64,000 bases of DNA, taken from NCBI GenBank assembly GCA_963845895.1, contig CAWJTN010000001.1, positions 1,116,001 to 1,180,000 on the forward strand. Direction: 5' to 3'. A program made the translations under genes and the position numbers. The DNA is from CAWJTN01 sp963845895. Its GTDB lineage: Bacteria; Patescibacteriota; Microgenomatia; UBA1406; GWC2-37-13. The stretch's first letter is position 1. Every line of letters begins with the position of its first letter. The notes beneath the pieces were generated by a model. The model saw nothing but the letters and a program-made list of their open reading frames with translations. It had not been told where the DNA came from and searched no databases. This document shows positions 23,585 through 36,244 of the stretch, piece by piece.

Positions 23585-26128
23585 TTAAGGTATAGGAGTT
23601 GGAGAACCGGAATCCCAAGATTTATTTACTCCGATGGTAACTATTGAGTCCCCTTGTTTTCCGTTTACATTAGTTGATAGCAATCTTAAAGTATAAACTC
23701 CATCCGATAGATTTAAAGTTTCGTTAAAATCCTTATTATCGCCGTCGTAATTTTTATAAACATTCTCGTTTATTAAAAGTTGAGTGTTTTTTATCGGTAC
23801 TACACTTGCTATTTTACCAGTTATAGTCACATTGTTACCGTTTACTGTTGTTTTATCAGAAGGTGATTTTATTTGTACCACCACCAAATCTGTTGAAGCA
23901 TCTGAAGTGTCCGTAGGCGGATGGTATTTTGTATCAGATTGAGCTTTTTCCCAGTCATCAATCCCCTCTTGCCAGCGGTTTTTACCGTCGGTGGAAACGG
24001 GGTCATTTTCAGTAATAACATAATATTCTTTCTCATCATAGTTTCCGCTTCTAATCTCTATGTCGTTTGCCAACTTTCCGTTGACCTTGGAGATGTCTAT
24101 TTTTTTATAATATGGAGATAAATCAGTTGGTTGTGTTCCGTCAATAAAATATTCTGTACGCGTAGGAATTCCGTCGTGAGGTAAGCCTCCAAAGAGCGAG
24201 TCTACGGTTACCGCCTTTACATCATCAGGCTTAGCCATTATGCCGTCAGGATATTTTTTTAGCAGTGCAATCATCAGTTTATACCAGATTTGAGAAGCTC
24301 CTGTTGCGCCAGAGGCTATTTTTGGATTCATCGGACTATTATCGTTATTGCCCGACCATACGCCTACCGTAATTCCGTTTGTATAACCTATAGCCCAGTT
24401 ATCTCTTTTATCGTCAGTCGTTCCTGTTTTGACAGCTACAGTTTTTCCTGGAATATTTAAATATGAATTTGGGCCAAAAACATCAAGCCTGGCATTATTG
24501 TCGGATAGTATATGTGAAATTAAGAAAGCTACTTCAGGTGAAAGGACTTTTTGTTCATTTGTCTTAACCTGTTTAAATAATGCTTTTCCCTGATAGTCGT
24601 CGATTTCATTGATTGTAGATAGGTCTTTTTTGATTCCGCCTCTGGCAAATATTGAGAATGCAGAAGTTAAATCCAAAAGTGTAGTTTCTCCTCCACCCAA
24701 AGTCACGGCAAGCCCAAATCGCTTTAAATTTTGGTCGGTAGGAGTAAATGTCTCAAGTCCCATATCAGAGGCTTTTTGTAGAAAATCTTTTATCCCTACC
24801 ATGGCTAAAAGTTTTACAGCCGGAATATTTTCAGAATTTCCTAGTGTAAACCTGAGCTGCATTGGACCTCTATACTTACCATCATAGTTTACAGGGACAT
24901 AGTCAGGTAGACCTGACGATTGGGGAAAGACCGTTTTTACATCCATAAGAACCGTGGAAGGAGTATATCCTTTTTCAAAAGCTACGGCATAGTTTATAGG
25001 TTTTATTGCGCTTCCAGGTTGACGCAGTCCAATAGCCGCATTGAATTTTCCAAACTTTTCATTGTTATAATCGTAAGACCCTACCATAGCTAGGATTTCA
25101 TTTGTTTGGGAGTCAAGAACAACTACTGCACTGTTTGTAAGATTGTAGCCTTTTAACTGTTCAATCTGATCTTTTACAATCTTTTCAACCGTATTTTGGA
25201 CATCCAGTGATAAAGTAGTTTTAATTCTAACTCCTTGATCAAGAAGTTTTGCTCCGTAATCTTTTTCAATCTGATCTCTGACATAGAAAACAAAATGGGG
25301 GGCATTGATGGCAAGTTTAGGAGAGGTAAATTTGAATGCTTCCAGTTGTTTATCCGCGTTCTGTTCTTGCTGACTCGTGATATTTCCGTCTTCTCTCATT
25401 CTTCTTAAAACGTCTTTTGCCCTGGGTCTCCAAAGATCACCCTTTCCAATAAAAGGTGAATAATTGCTGGGATTTTGCGGCAGGCCGGCCAAAATTGCTG
25501 ATTCAACGAGATTTAAATCTTTAGGTTCTTTTCCAAAATATCCTTTTGAGGCCGATCCAACACCCCAAAATGTTCCTCCGTAGGGCGCTTCGTTCAAATA
25601 CATTTCCAGGATCTGATCTTTTGTATATTTTCTTTCTACTTCATAGGCTAAAATAATTTCTTTAATTTTTCTTGAAATATTTCGTGAGGAATCTAGAAGG
25701 ACATTTTTAATTAATTGCTGCGTAATTGTGGATCCTCCCTGAATACTACCGCGAAAAATTATACTTAGGGCGGCTCTTATGATTCCTGTTTCAGAGACTC
25801 CCTGATGTTTATAAAAATTTTTATCTTCAATAGAAACTGTAGCTTTTTTCAGATAATTGGAAATATCAGACAGTGCGACAGGATATCTATTTTTATCTTT
25901 ATACATATCAAAAAGAACCTTATCATCTCTATCATAAAATACAGTTGAGTTATTGGTAACCTGGGACAATTTCCCTGGAGAGGGAAGATCTCTAGCATAC
26001 CAAGCAAACAGAGCAAGAGTGACGAGAAATGATAAAATTATAAAACCGGTTAGAAAGATTAATCCGTAAAAAATTATTTTCTGCTTAAGATATTGTCGGT
26101 CAAGTCTATTTCTTCTTGATATATACAT
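23585..26128 (-). CDS. Penicillin-binding protein 1A (bifunctional)
   Basis: A 847 aa protein. Its features in order are a short cytoplasmic basic tail; one transmembrane segment (IIFYGLIFLTGFIILSFLVTL); a GT51 transglycosylase domain (TVSIEDKNFYKHQGVS, QGGSTITQQLIKN); a transpeptidase domain with GSAIKP (S-x-x-K), SEN and KTGTT; and a C-terminal Ig-like domain (KSPSDKTTVNGNNVTITGKI) that ends PTPIP. It polymerises and cross-links peptidoglycan on the outer face of the membrane. The Ig-like tail is an addition to the core enzyme. Confidence 0.95.
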   Translation of the reverse strand: MYISRRNRLDRQYLKQKIIFYGLIFLTGFIILSFLVTLALFAWYARDLPSPGKLSQVTNNSTVFYDRDDKVLFDMYKDKNRYPVALSDISNYLKKATVSIEDKNFYKHQGVSETGIIRAALSIIFRGSIQGGSTITQQLIKNVLLDSSRNISRKIKEIILAYEVERKYTKDQILEMYLNEAPYGGTFWGVGSASKGYFGKEPKDLNLVESAILAGLPQNPSNYSPFIGKGDLWRPRAKDVLRRMREDGNITSQQEQNADKQLEAFKFTSPKLAINAPHFVFYVRDQIEKDYGAKLLDQGVRIKTTLSLDVQNTVEKIVKDQIEQLKGYNLTNSAVVVLDSQTNEILAMVGSYDYNNEKFGKFNAAIGLRQPGSAIKPINYAVAFEKGYTPSTVLMDVKTVFPQSSGLPDYVPVNYDGKYRGPMQLRFTLGNSENIPAVKLLAMVGIKDFLQKASDMGLETFTPTDQNLKRFGLAVTLGGGETTLLDLTSAFSIFARGGIKKDLSTINEIDDYQGKALFKQVKTNEQKVLSPEVAFLISHILSDNNARLDVFGPNSYLNIPGKTVAVKTGTTDDKRDNWAIGYTNGITVGVWSGNNDNSPMNPKIASGATGASQIWYKLMIALLKKYPDGIMAKPDDVKAVTVDSLFGGLPHDGIPTRTEYFIDGTQPTDLSPYYKKIDISKVNGKLANDIEIRSGNYDEKEYYVITENDPVSTDGKNRWQEGIDDWEKAQSDTKYHPPTDTSDASTDLVVVQIKSPSDKTTVNGNNVTITGKIASVVPIKNTQLLINENVYKNYDGDNKDFNETLNLSDGVYTLRLLSTNVNGKQGDSIVTIGVNKSWDSGSPTPIP

Positions 26129-26153
26129 GTAAATATTTTATCATAATGATGCA

Positions 26154-26273
26154 ATGCCTAAACTAAGAAAGTTATTTAAATTTAAAAAAGAATCTGTTTG
26201 GAAGGTGATTATTATTGTTTCGTCGATACTTCTTATTCTTTCATCCCTTGCACCGTTACTGTTTGTGAGATAA
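26154..26273 (+). CDS. Tiny single-pass membrane protein (39 aa)
   Basis: The ATG at 26154 opens a 39-codon frame: a basic cytoplasmic start (MPKLRKLFKFKKES), then one hydrophobic helix (VIIIVSSILLILSSLAPLLF), then R and a stop. CATAAT lies a few bases upstream of the ATG. It ends 7 bases before recG and is divergent from the PBP gene. Composition and placement support a real gene, but nothing is known of its role. Confidence 0.5.
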   Translation: MPKLRKLFKFKKESVWKVIIIVSSILLILSSLAPLLFVR

Positions 26274-26280
26274 AACAAAA

Positions 26281-28338
26281 ATGAATTTAGATCAATCAAT
26301 CGTAAATCTGCCAAGGACAAGTTCTGTTACCATAAGACGTTTAAAATCAATCGGAATAAATACATACTGGGACATTCTTAACTATTTTCCATTCCGTTAC
26401 GATAATTATTCTTTGGTCTCCCCTATTGAAAAAGTTCAAGACGGAGAGGTGGTTACCGTTAAAGGAGTTTTAGAGAAAATAAGCAACATTTATACGAAGT
26501 CCGGTTTAAAGATTCAAAAAGCAATTTTAAATGACGGAAAGTTTAAAATAGAATTAAATTGGTACAATCAGCCTTATTTGTTAAGGATTCTAAAACCCAA
26601 ATCATTTATTTCGGTCGCAGGTTTAGTAAAAAATTTTCTACATAACCAAACTCTAGAAGTAAAAGAGTACGAAATACTAAAAGATTTAAATCAAGAAACA
26701 ATTCATACTGGTAGATTAGTTCCAGTTTATTCTGAACAAAAAGGACTATCTTCTAGAGTATTGAGAGAAAAAATTTTTTGGTTGATAAACAACTATGATC
26801 ATAGTCAAGAGAAAAGTAATTTAGCTGAATTTTATCCTAAAGAAATTATTTCTTTCAATAATCTACTTGATAAATCTTCTGCTTACAGAAACATTCATTT
26901 TCCTAAAGATCAATTATTGGCCAAAAAAGCAAGAGAACGGCTGGGTTTCGATGAACTGTTTATTATTCAGCTGTCCAATTCAATTATAAGAAAAGAATGG
27001 GATAAGGAAAATGTTGGAAACTCATTTGAAATTTATAAATTTGAAAGCAATTTAAAAAAAATTATCGATGACTTGTCCTTTAATTTAACTAATGCACAGT
27101 TAAGAGTAATTGAAGAAATTAAGAAAGATTTAGTAAAAACAAGACCAATGAATCGCTTTTTGGAAGGTGATGTTGGGAGCGGAAAGACGGTAATAGCAGC
27201 CATAGCTTGCTATGTAGCTCACCTCAATGGATATCAGTCACTTTTCATGGCTCCAACCGAAATTTTAGCCTTCCAACATTATAAAACCTTAATAGAGATG
27301 TTTAAGCACACCTTAAAGGTGTGCTTGTTAACAGGCTCGGATAAACCAAGCGACAATGAAGTTAATAAAGCTGATATCATTATTGGAACGCATGCGTTGG
27401 TTCAAAAAAAAATTAAGTTTGGAAAAGTAGGTTTTGTCGTGGTCGATGAGCAACATCGTTTTGGAGTTGTCCAACGAGCCGAGTTAAAAAACAAAGGCTT
27501 GAACCCTCATCTATTAACAATGACTGCGACACCAATTCCAAGAACCGTAGCTTTGACATTGTACGGTGAACTTGATTTGTCTGTAATTGACGAGATGCCG
27601 AAAGGAAGAATTTCGATTAGAACTTTTCTTGTACCAAAAGAAAAACGCGAATCAGGTTATCAATGGATTAAAAAACAGATTAAGGAACATAAAACACAGG
27701 TATTTATTGTTTGTCCTTTGATTGAAGAGTCAGAGATTGAGACCATGAAGACGGTCAAGGCGGCAACAAAAGAGTTTGAAAGACTAAAAAAAGAAGTTTT
27801 TCCAGAATTTAAGTTAGGACTGTTGCATGGAAAAGTAAAGTCAAAAGAAAAAAATCAGGTGATGCAAGACTTTAAGGATAAAAAAATCGACATACTTGTT
27901 GCAACTCCGGTTGTTGAAGTGGGAATTGATATAGCAAATGCAACTATTATGATAATTGAGGCAGCCGAAAGATTTGGCATGGCTCAACTTCATCAACTTA
28001 GAGGTAGAGTTGGCAGAGGAAGTAAGCAGTCTTACTGTTTGTTATACACAGAATCAGACGATGAAAAAGTTCTGGAACGTTTAAATTTATTTACTAAAAC
28101 TCAAAGTGGGATTCAGCTGGCTGAATACGATTTAAAACTCCGTGGACCCGGAGAGATTTTTGGAACAAGACAACACGGTTATATGAACCTCAAAATTGCT
28201 TCACTTTCTGATTTTCAACTAATTGATAAATCAAAACGGGCTGTTACATATTTTATGAATAAATATTCGGTTGAAAAATTTCCTATAATTAAAAAACGAT
28301 TAGAAGAATATAGAGTTAAACAGGTAAGTAGAGATTAA
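26281..28338 (+). CDS. recG: ATP-dependent DNA helicase RecG
   Basis: A 685 aa protein of full length. The N-terminal wedge/OB domain (PFRYDNYSLVSPI, VTVKGVLEKIS) is followed by helicase motif I GDVGSGKT, motif II VVVDEQHRFG (DEQH), motif III TMTATPIPRT, motif V ATPVVEVGIDIANA and motif VI HQLRGRVGRG, and the C-terminal RecG hairpin region (AEYDLKLRGPGEIFGTRQHG). RecG regresses stalled replication forks and migrates Holliday junctions. It lies close behind the 39 aa gene. Confidence 0.96.
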   Translation: MNLDQSIVNLPRTSSVTIRRLKSIGINTYWDILNYFPFRYDNYSLVSPIEKVQDGEVVTVKGVLEKISNIYTKSGLKIQKAILNDGKFKIELNWYNQPYLLRILKPKSFISVAGLVKNFLHNQTLEVKEYEILKDLNQETIHTGRLVPVYSEQKGLSSRVLREKIFWLINNYDHSQEKSNLAEFYPKEIISFNNLLDKSSAYRNIHFPKDQLLAKKARERLGFDELFIIQLSNSIIRKEWDKENVGNSFEIYKFESNLKKIIDDLSFNLTNAQLRVIEEIKKDLVKTRPMNRFLEGDVGSGKTVIAAIACYVAHLNGYQSLFMAPTEILAFQHYKTLIEMFKHTLKVCLLTGSDKPSDNEVNKADIIIGTHALVQKKIKFGKVGFVVVDEQHRFGVVQRAELKNKGLNPHLLTMTATPIPRTVALTLYGELDLSVIDEMPKGRISIRTFLVPKEKRESGYQWIKKQIKEHKTQVFIVCPLIEESEIETMKTVKAATKEFERLKKEVFPEFKLGLLHGKVKSKEKNQVMQDFKDKKIDILVATPVVEVGIDIANATIMIIEAAERFGMAQLHQLRGRVGRGSKQSYCLLYTESDDEKVLERLNLFTKTQSGIQLAEYDLKLRGPGEIFGTRQHGYMNLKIASLSDFQLIDKSKRAVTYFMNKYSVEKFPIIKKRLEEYRVKQVSRD

Positions 28339-28339
28339 T

Positions 28340-28576
28340 TCAAGTTTTTACGTGAAAAACCATTAATTCATGTGGAAGACCACCCGCTGTGTGGTCGACC
28401 CATAAATTTACACCAATAAATCCAAGAGCAATTTTGTGAGCCAATCTCACCAATGGGATTGAACTTAACATTTGTTCTTTATGACGTTTTTGTTCATCAT
28501 GAAGACCAACATGTTCTTTTGCAATTTCTACCAATGGTGGATAAAGATTATTTACTTCTTTAATGAAATATCCCAT
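28340..28576 (-). CDS. Small orphan protein
   Basis: A 78 aa protein with no recognised motif; a helical start (YFIKEVNNLYPPLVEIAKEH) is followed by LAHKIALGFIGVNLWVDH. A TATAGT box lies about 12 bases before the ATG. Convergent with recG (one base apart) and followed upstream by another orphan on the same strand. Both may be accessory insertions between recG and the kinase. Confidence 0.5.
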   Translation of the reverse strand: MGYFIKEVNNLYPPLVEIAKEHVGLHDEQKRHKEQMLSSIPLVRLAHKIALGFIGVNLWVDHTAGGLPHELMVFHVKT

Positions 28577-28603
28577 TGAATTGTATTTACTATAGATTAA
28601 TAA

Positions 28604-28909
28604 TTATGGCTGACCATTTCGATGCTGCTCTCTTAGCTCTTGTCTTAATTTAGGCAATTGTAATTTTGCAGTTTGTCTGGCTATGGAATTATCAGATTTC
28701 AAATCTCTTTTAAAAGCTGCTATTATTATATGAGTTACGTTATGGTCAGTTCTCTTATCTCTTGTTTTAACAGAAAGTCTACGATCTAAAACTTCTGGTG
28801 GAGTCCATGATATAGCTAAGGGATTAAACAATGTTACTGCAACAATCTTTAACTTGTCAAACGTATTCGTCCTCCGTGATATTAAATTCTCGTTTGAATT
28901 TACTATCAT
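28604..28909 (-). CDS. Small orphan protein
   Basis: A 101 aa protein. It is basic, with no membrane segment; it includes TWTPPEVLDRR-like text (SWTPPEVLDRRLS) and a Gln/Arg-rich C-terminus (LPKLRQELREQHRNGQP). Divergent from the PfkB kinase gene with 25 bases between the starts. No family recognised. Confidence 0.5.
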   Translation of the reverse strand: MIVNSNENLISRRTNTFDKLKIVAVTLFNPLAISWTPPEVLDRRLSVKTRDKRTDHNVTHIIIAAFKRDLKSDNSIARQTAKLQLPKLRQELREQHRNGQP

Positions 28910-28934
28910 ACTTAGATAATCTTATTTATATCAT

Positions 28935-29846
28935 ATGTACGATCTTATCTCAATAGGCAACATTAGTATTGACCTTTTTTTTAAAGGTGAATCGTTGACT
29001 CACAAAGACAATCGATTTCAGCTGGCTGTTGGTGGCAAATACTTTGCTAAAGAATATCATACGGCTGTTGGTGGTGGGGGGGCAAATGTTGCCATCGGAG
29101 CGGCTAAAAATGGATTAAAAGTAGCTGTTGCCGGAAAAGTAGGAAAAAATGCTTTTAAAAGCTTTATTCTTGAAGAATTAATAAACGGAAAAGTGTCGAC
29201 AGGTTTACTTGACTACGAAGATAACTATATCAATCTTTCAACAATTTTCCTTACAGAAAAAGGTGAAAGAACAATCGTTCACTACTCTACTCCTCATCAA
29301 CATATTTTAAGTAACGAAATTACATTAAATAAACTAAAAAATGCAAAAATTCTTTATTTAGGTAATCAACCAAATGTTGCATTAAGCGAAAGAGAGGAAA
29401 TTTTGAACCATATCAAAAAATTTGAAGTCACAACGGTAGTCAATTTAGGAGTCGAAGATTGTCGAAGAAAAAAACAACAGCTGGAAAATTTCCTAAAAAA
29501 AATAGACATATTAATATTAAATGACCACGAATTTTCAGAGCTAGTCAAGGCGCCATACAAAGACATTCATTTTGCAGATGATGTGGTGAACTGGTATGCA
29601 AAATTTTTAAAAGGAAAAATAGTCATTATCACTGAAGGGAAAAAAGGCAGTTATGCGTATTTAAATGGCAAAGTTTTTCATGAAAAAGCAGTTGAGGTAG
29701 AAAAAATAGTTGACAGTACTGGTGCAGGAGACGGCTACACGGCAGGATTTATTTCGGAATACTTGAAAACAAAAGATATTGAAAAATCAATGGGAAAAGG
29801 ATCTAGCTATGCAGCGAAAATATTGGCTAAGTTAGGAGCTAACTAA
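28935..29846 (+). CDS. PfkB/ribokinase-family sugar kinase
   Basis: A 303 aa protein. It begins SIGNISIDLFFKGE and has the glycine-rich GGGGANVAIGAAKNGLKVAVAGKVG, the middle NDHEFSELV and the C-terminal signature VDSTGAGDGYTAGFISEY, with the catalytic Asp in GAGDG. It phosphorylates a sugar or nucleoside at the expense of ATP; which one cannot be read from the sequence. It overlaps the 3' end of gpmI by 4 bases on the other strand. Confidence 0.9.
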   Translation: MYDLISIGNISIDLFFKGESLTHKDNRFQLAVGGKYFAKEYHTAVGGGGANVAIGAAKNGLKVAVAGKVGKNAFKSFILEELINGKVSTGLLDYEDNYINLSTIFLTEKGERTIVHYSTPHQHILSNEITLNKLKNAKILYLGNQPNVALSEREEILNHIKKFEVTTVVNLGVEDCRRKKQQLENFLKKIDILILNDHEFSELVKAPYKDIHFADDVVNWYAKFLKGKIVIITEGKKGSYAYLNGKVFHEKAVEVEKIVDSTGAGDGYTAGFISEYLKTKDIEKSMGKGSSYAAKILAKLGAN

Positions 29847-31477
29847 CGAACCTCCTCTAACAGGTTTCTTCCGGTCATCTCTTCAGGCTTTGGAATTTCA
29901 AGAAGTGACAAAACAGTTGGCGCAACGTCAGCCAAAATCCCAGACTGGAGTTTAATAAATTTTCCTTGGTATTTATTGCTTATGGCCAGAAAGGGAACTG
30001 GATTACTGGTATGCTCGGTAGAAATCTCACCAGTCTCTGGATTAATTTTTTGTTCCGCATTTCCATGATCCGCTGTTACCAACAAGTTATACTCCAGATT
30101 TAAACATTCTCTCACTATTTTGCCAAGACAGTTATCAATAACTTTTATAGCCATTGTTGTTGCTTGAATATTTCCAGTATGTCCGACCATATCTGGATTG
30201 GCAAAATTAAGTAAAATAAAATGATATTTTTTTTCACTCATTTTACTAATGAGCATATTAGTAAGTTCATAAGCAGACATTTCCGGCTTAAAGTCATAGG
30301 TTGGGACTTTTGGCGACGGGATAATTAATCTTTCTTCTCCTTGAAAAACCATTTCGTTCTGTCCATTGAAATAGAAAGTAACAAACCTTTCCTTTTCAGA
30401 TTCGGACATTCGAAGTTGTGAGAAACCTGCATCAGAAAGTACTTTTCCTAGAGGAGTATGAACCCTAAACTGTGGAAAAGCAATATTTGTCGCTATGTTT
30501 TTTTCGTACTCTGTCATAGTAACGAAATCAAGATTTTTTATTTTAGATCCCCTTGCAAATGGAGGATTTACAATTTCTTCTTTCGGGAGGTGAGTTTTAA
30601 AATATTTTATAGCGTAAGGATCAAAAGAGAAACTTTTATTAGCTTCATTTTCAAAGTCATCAAGCACAAAAGCTTTAGTAAGCTGTCTGGGACGATCTAT
30701 ACGATAATTAAAAAAGATAACGGCATCTCCTTCACCTATCAAAGAAATCGGTTTGCTATCAGAATTAATTACATTTGTTGGTTCAACAAACTCATCTGTT
30801 TTGCCCTGTTTATAAGATTGTTCGATAGCGTCAATTGCACTTTTTGCTTTTTCTCCTTCTCCCTTGGTAAGGCAGTTATAGGCTTTTTCTGTTCTTTCCC
30901 AGCGTCTATCTCTATCCATTCCGTAATATCTACCAATAACCGAACACACTGTACCAAGTCTTAAAGAATCTAATTTCTCATTAAGACTTTTTACAGATTC
31001 GAGAGCTGATTTTGGAGGCGAATCTCTACCATCAGTAATAACATGGATAAATACATTTTCCAAGTTATTTTCTTTCATTAAATACAGAAGAGCATATAGA
31101 TGTTCAACACTTGAATGTACAGCTCCTTCCCCGATCAATCCAAGAATATGTAGTTTTGTGTTGTATTTTTTTACATGTGATATTGCATTTAGAAATACTT
31201 CATTTTTATAGAATGATCCATCGGCGATTGACATATTGATTCTTGGTAAGTCCTGATAAACAATCCTGCCTGCTCCAAGATTTAGATGGCCGACTTCGGT
31301 ATTTCCAACTTCTCCAGCAGGTAAACCCACCGCAGAACCAGAGGCTTTTAATGTTGTATTAGGATATGAAAATAAGAAAGAGTTTATGTTAGCTGGATTA
31401 GCCAGATATATAGCATTACCAGGACCAGGTGGCGCCATGCCAAATCCGTCAAGAACAATTAGAATAATGGGGGTCAT
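29843..31477 (-). CDS. gpmI: 2,3-bisphosphoglycerate-independent phosphoglycerate mutase
   Basis: A 544 aa protein, slightly longer than the usual 510. Alkaline phosphatase superfamily: metal-site starts LIVLDGFGMAP, HVITDGRDSPP, GRYYGMDRDRRW, NFANPDMVGHTGN and VTADHGNAEQ are all visible. The loop holding the phosphorylated nucleophile reads GNTEVGHLN, with Thr60 where the classical enzymes have Ser. It converts 3- to 2-phosphoglycerate and feeds the enolase and PEP synthase encoded at 37-40.7 kb. It lies next to ruvC on the same strand. Confidence 0.93.
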   Translation of the reverse strand: MTPIILIVLDGFGMAPPGPGNAIYLANPANINSFLFSYPNTTLKASGSAVGLPAGEVGNTEVGHLNLGAGRIVYQDLPRINMSIADGSFYKNEVFLNAISHVKKYNTKLHILGLIGEGAVHSSVEHLYALLYLMKENNLENVFIHVITDGRDSPPKSALESVKSLNEKLDSLRLGTVCSVIGRYYGMDRDRRWERTEKAYNCLTKGEGEKAKSAIDAIEQSYKQGKTDEFVEPTNVINSDSKPISLIGEGDAVIFFNYRIDRPRQLTKAFVLDDFENEANKSFSFDPYAIKYFKTHLPKEEIVNPPFARGSKIKNLDFVTMTEYEKNIATNIAFPQFRVHTPLGKVLSDAGFSQLRMSESEKERFVTFYFNGQNEMVFQGEERLIIPSPKVPTYDFKPEMSAYELTNMLISKMSEKKYHFILLNFANPDMVGHTGNIQATTMAIKVIDNCLGKIVRECLNLEYNLLVTADHGNAEQKINPETGEISTEHTSNPVPFLAISNKYQGKFIKLQSGILADVAPTVLSLLEIPKPEEMTGRNLLEEVR

Positions 31478-31481
31478 AAAA

Positions 31482-31964
31482 TTATTCTAACAGGGTTCGA
31501 TTTAAGTAGCAATAAGCAAGACCACAGGCAATTGCATCGATTTCGTCGTCTTCTTTAATTGTCTTATTCAGTTTAACCGTCATTTCTACCATTTTTCTTA
31601 CTGATTTTTTATCAGCTTGTCCATAACCTGTAACAATTTGCTTAATTTGAAGAGGCGTCAAAAATTCTAATGGTATGTTATTTTCTCCAGCAAGAAGAAT
31701 AATTACTCCTTGAGTTTGTCCAATGCTTATTGCTGTTTTTTGATTTCTAAAAAAGAAGAGTCTTTCTAAAATTATTTTACCAGGCTTAAATTTTTCAACA
31801 ATTTTTTTAGTTTCCGAATAGATTTTAAGTATTCTTTTTCCGTAATCCTCTTTTTTATCTGTTTTTATAAGTCCGGAAGTTACAAATTCAAAAGTTTTCT
31901 CACCTTTTTTAATAATGGAGAAACCGGTTTTTTCTAAACCGGAATCAATCGAGAGAATTATCAT
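31482..31964 (-). CDS. ruvC: Holliday junction resolvase RuvC
   Basis: A 160 aa RNase H-fold nuclease. Acidic residues are visible in ILSIDSGLEKTGF (D7), in GKIILERLFFFRNQKTAI (Glu) and in EDDEIDAIACGLAYC (the C-terminal Asp pair). The classical start is DPG; here it is DSG. It resolves four-way junctions. TATAATACTTCAC lies upstream, in a palindromic divergent region shared with the GspE-like gene. Confidence 0.92.
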   Translation of the reverse strand: MIILSIDSGLEKTGFSIIKKGEKTFEFVTSGLIKTDKKEDYGKRILKIYSETKKIVEKFKPGKIILERLFFFRNQKTAISIGQTQGVIILLAGENNIPLEFLTPLQIKQIVTGYGQADKKSVRKMVEMTVKLNKTIKEDDEIDAIACGLAYCYLNRTLLE

Positions 31965-31975
31965 AATTATTTGAA

Positions 31976-31997
31976 CTTCACTTTGTGAAGTATTATA
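31976..31997. promoter_or_regulatory. Palindromic divergent promoter region ruvC / gspE-like
   Basis: ACTTCAC-TTT-GTGAAGT is a perfect palindrome. On the minus strand it is part of TATAATACTTCAC, the same -10 motif seen before the genes at 13849, 45968 and 53323. It may serve as an operator or simply combine two initiator motifs. Confidence 0.45.
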
Positions 31998-33170
31998 TTA
32001 AATTATATAGAAACAATCTTAGATACATTATTAATCGAAGTTCTTCAAAACGCAATAGAAAGTCGTGCAAGCGACATTCATTTAGAGCCTGATAAAGAAT
32101 CATTCAACGTTCGCTTTAGGATCGACGGAATACTTCACTCATACAAGAAGTTAGATAAATCACTTCAAGATAACTCAATTTCGCAAATAAAAGTATTGTC
32201 TCAAATGAATATCACCGATCACCGGTATGCCCAAGACGGTCATTTTGAATTTAAATTCAAAAATGTGATCTATAACTTTAGAGTTTCATCCTTGCCGACT
32301 TTATACGGAGAAACTCTTGTTTTAAGAATCCTGAACCGTGAAGATATGTTGATGAAGCTCGATTCACTAGGCTTTGAACTAGATCAGTTAGATAGTCTAA
32401 AACGTCTAATTCAAATTAGGTCAGGAATGCTGCTTATCACTGGTTCTACTGGCTCTGGAAAGACTAATCTTCTTTATTCGATTATTAATACATTAAACTC
32501 CCCTGAAAAAAATATAGTTACCTTGGAAGACCCAGTTGAGTATCAGATGACAAATATTCGACAGACTCAGATTAACGATACAATAGGTTTTACTTATGAC
32601 AAAGCATTAAGATCTGTTGTTAGACAAGATCCTGACGTCATAATGTTGGGAGAAATAAGAGATAGTAATACAGCACAGATGGCATTTCAAGCTTCTTTGA
32701 TCGGTATATTGGTTCTGACAACATTTCATACCTTTAATATTCCAGGACTTATCACAAGACTTGCAGAAATGAAAATTTCGCAAACAATTCTAGCTCAATG
32801 TATAAGAGGTGTAATAACTACAAACCTTATCAGAAAAATTTGTCAGTCTTGTAAGGAAAACTATCGACCGAGTGAAGCTGAAAATAAAATTTTAGGAAAA
32901 ACAGTTGCTAACTTATCAAGGGGAAAAGGATGTTATCAATGTAAACATTCAGGTTATTTAGGTAGAACCGGTATATACGAAATAGTTACATTTGATGATG
33001 AAATTAAAACAAGCATTATAGATAAAAAACCAATGTCGACAATTTATCAGCTATTGAAAAGCAAAAAAATGAAAACTTTTCGAGATGTTGCTTTAAGTAG
33101 AGTTTTATCCGGCTTGACAACATTGGATGAAGTTCTCAGAGTTGTTGGACCAATCGATATATCTTCATAA
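31992..33170 (+). CDS. Type IV pilus/type II secretion ATPase (PilB/GspE family), start uncertain
   Basis: About 390 aa. The frame is open from 31989. Before the first usual start (TTG at 32196) it already encodes a canonical domain (LQNAIESRASDIHLEPDKES, then RFRIDGILHSY), so translation must begin near 31992. Only ATT or ATA codons are available there. Walker A is GSTGSGKTN, the Asp box DPDVIMLGEIRD, and the zinc motif CQSCKENY...CYQCKHSGY. The N-terminal GspE_N domain is absent. It powers pilus assembly. Either it uses an AUU/AUA start or the 5' end has been lost. Confidence 0.8.
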   Translation: MILNYIETILDTLLIEVLQNAIESRASDIHLEPDKESFNVRFRIDGILHSYKKLDKSLQDNSISQIKVLSQMNITDHRYAQDGHFEFKFKNVIYNFRVSSLPTLYGETLVLRILNREDMLMKLDSLGFELDQLDSLKRLIQIRSGMLLITGSTGSGKTNLLYSIINTLNSPEKNIVTLEDPVEYQMTNIRQTQINDTIGFTYDKALRSVVRQDPDVIMLGEIRDSNTAQMAFQASLIGILVLTTFHTFNIPGLITRLAEMKISQTILAQCIRGVITTNLIRKICQSCKENYRPSEAENKILGKTVANLSRGKGCYQCKHSGYLGRTGIYEIVTFDDEIKTSIIDKKPMSTIYQLLKSKKMKTFRDVALSRVLSGLTTLDEVLRVVGPIDISS

Positions 33171-33184
33171 ATTTATTTTCTAAC

Positions 33185-36185
<3,001 letters not shown>

Positions 36186-36244
36186 ATTAGTATCCGCCGT
36201 TTGGCGGATATCATTGTGACCTACCTCTAATTTTCAAAGTGCAG

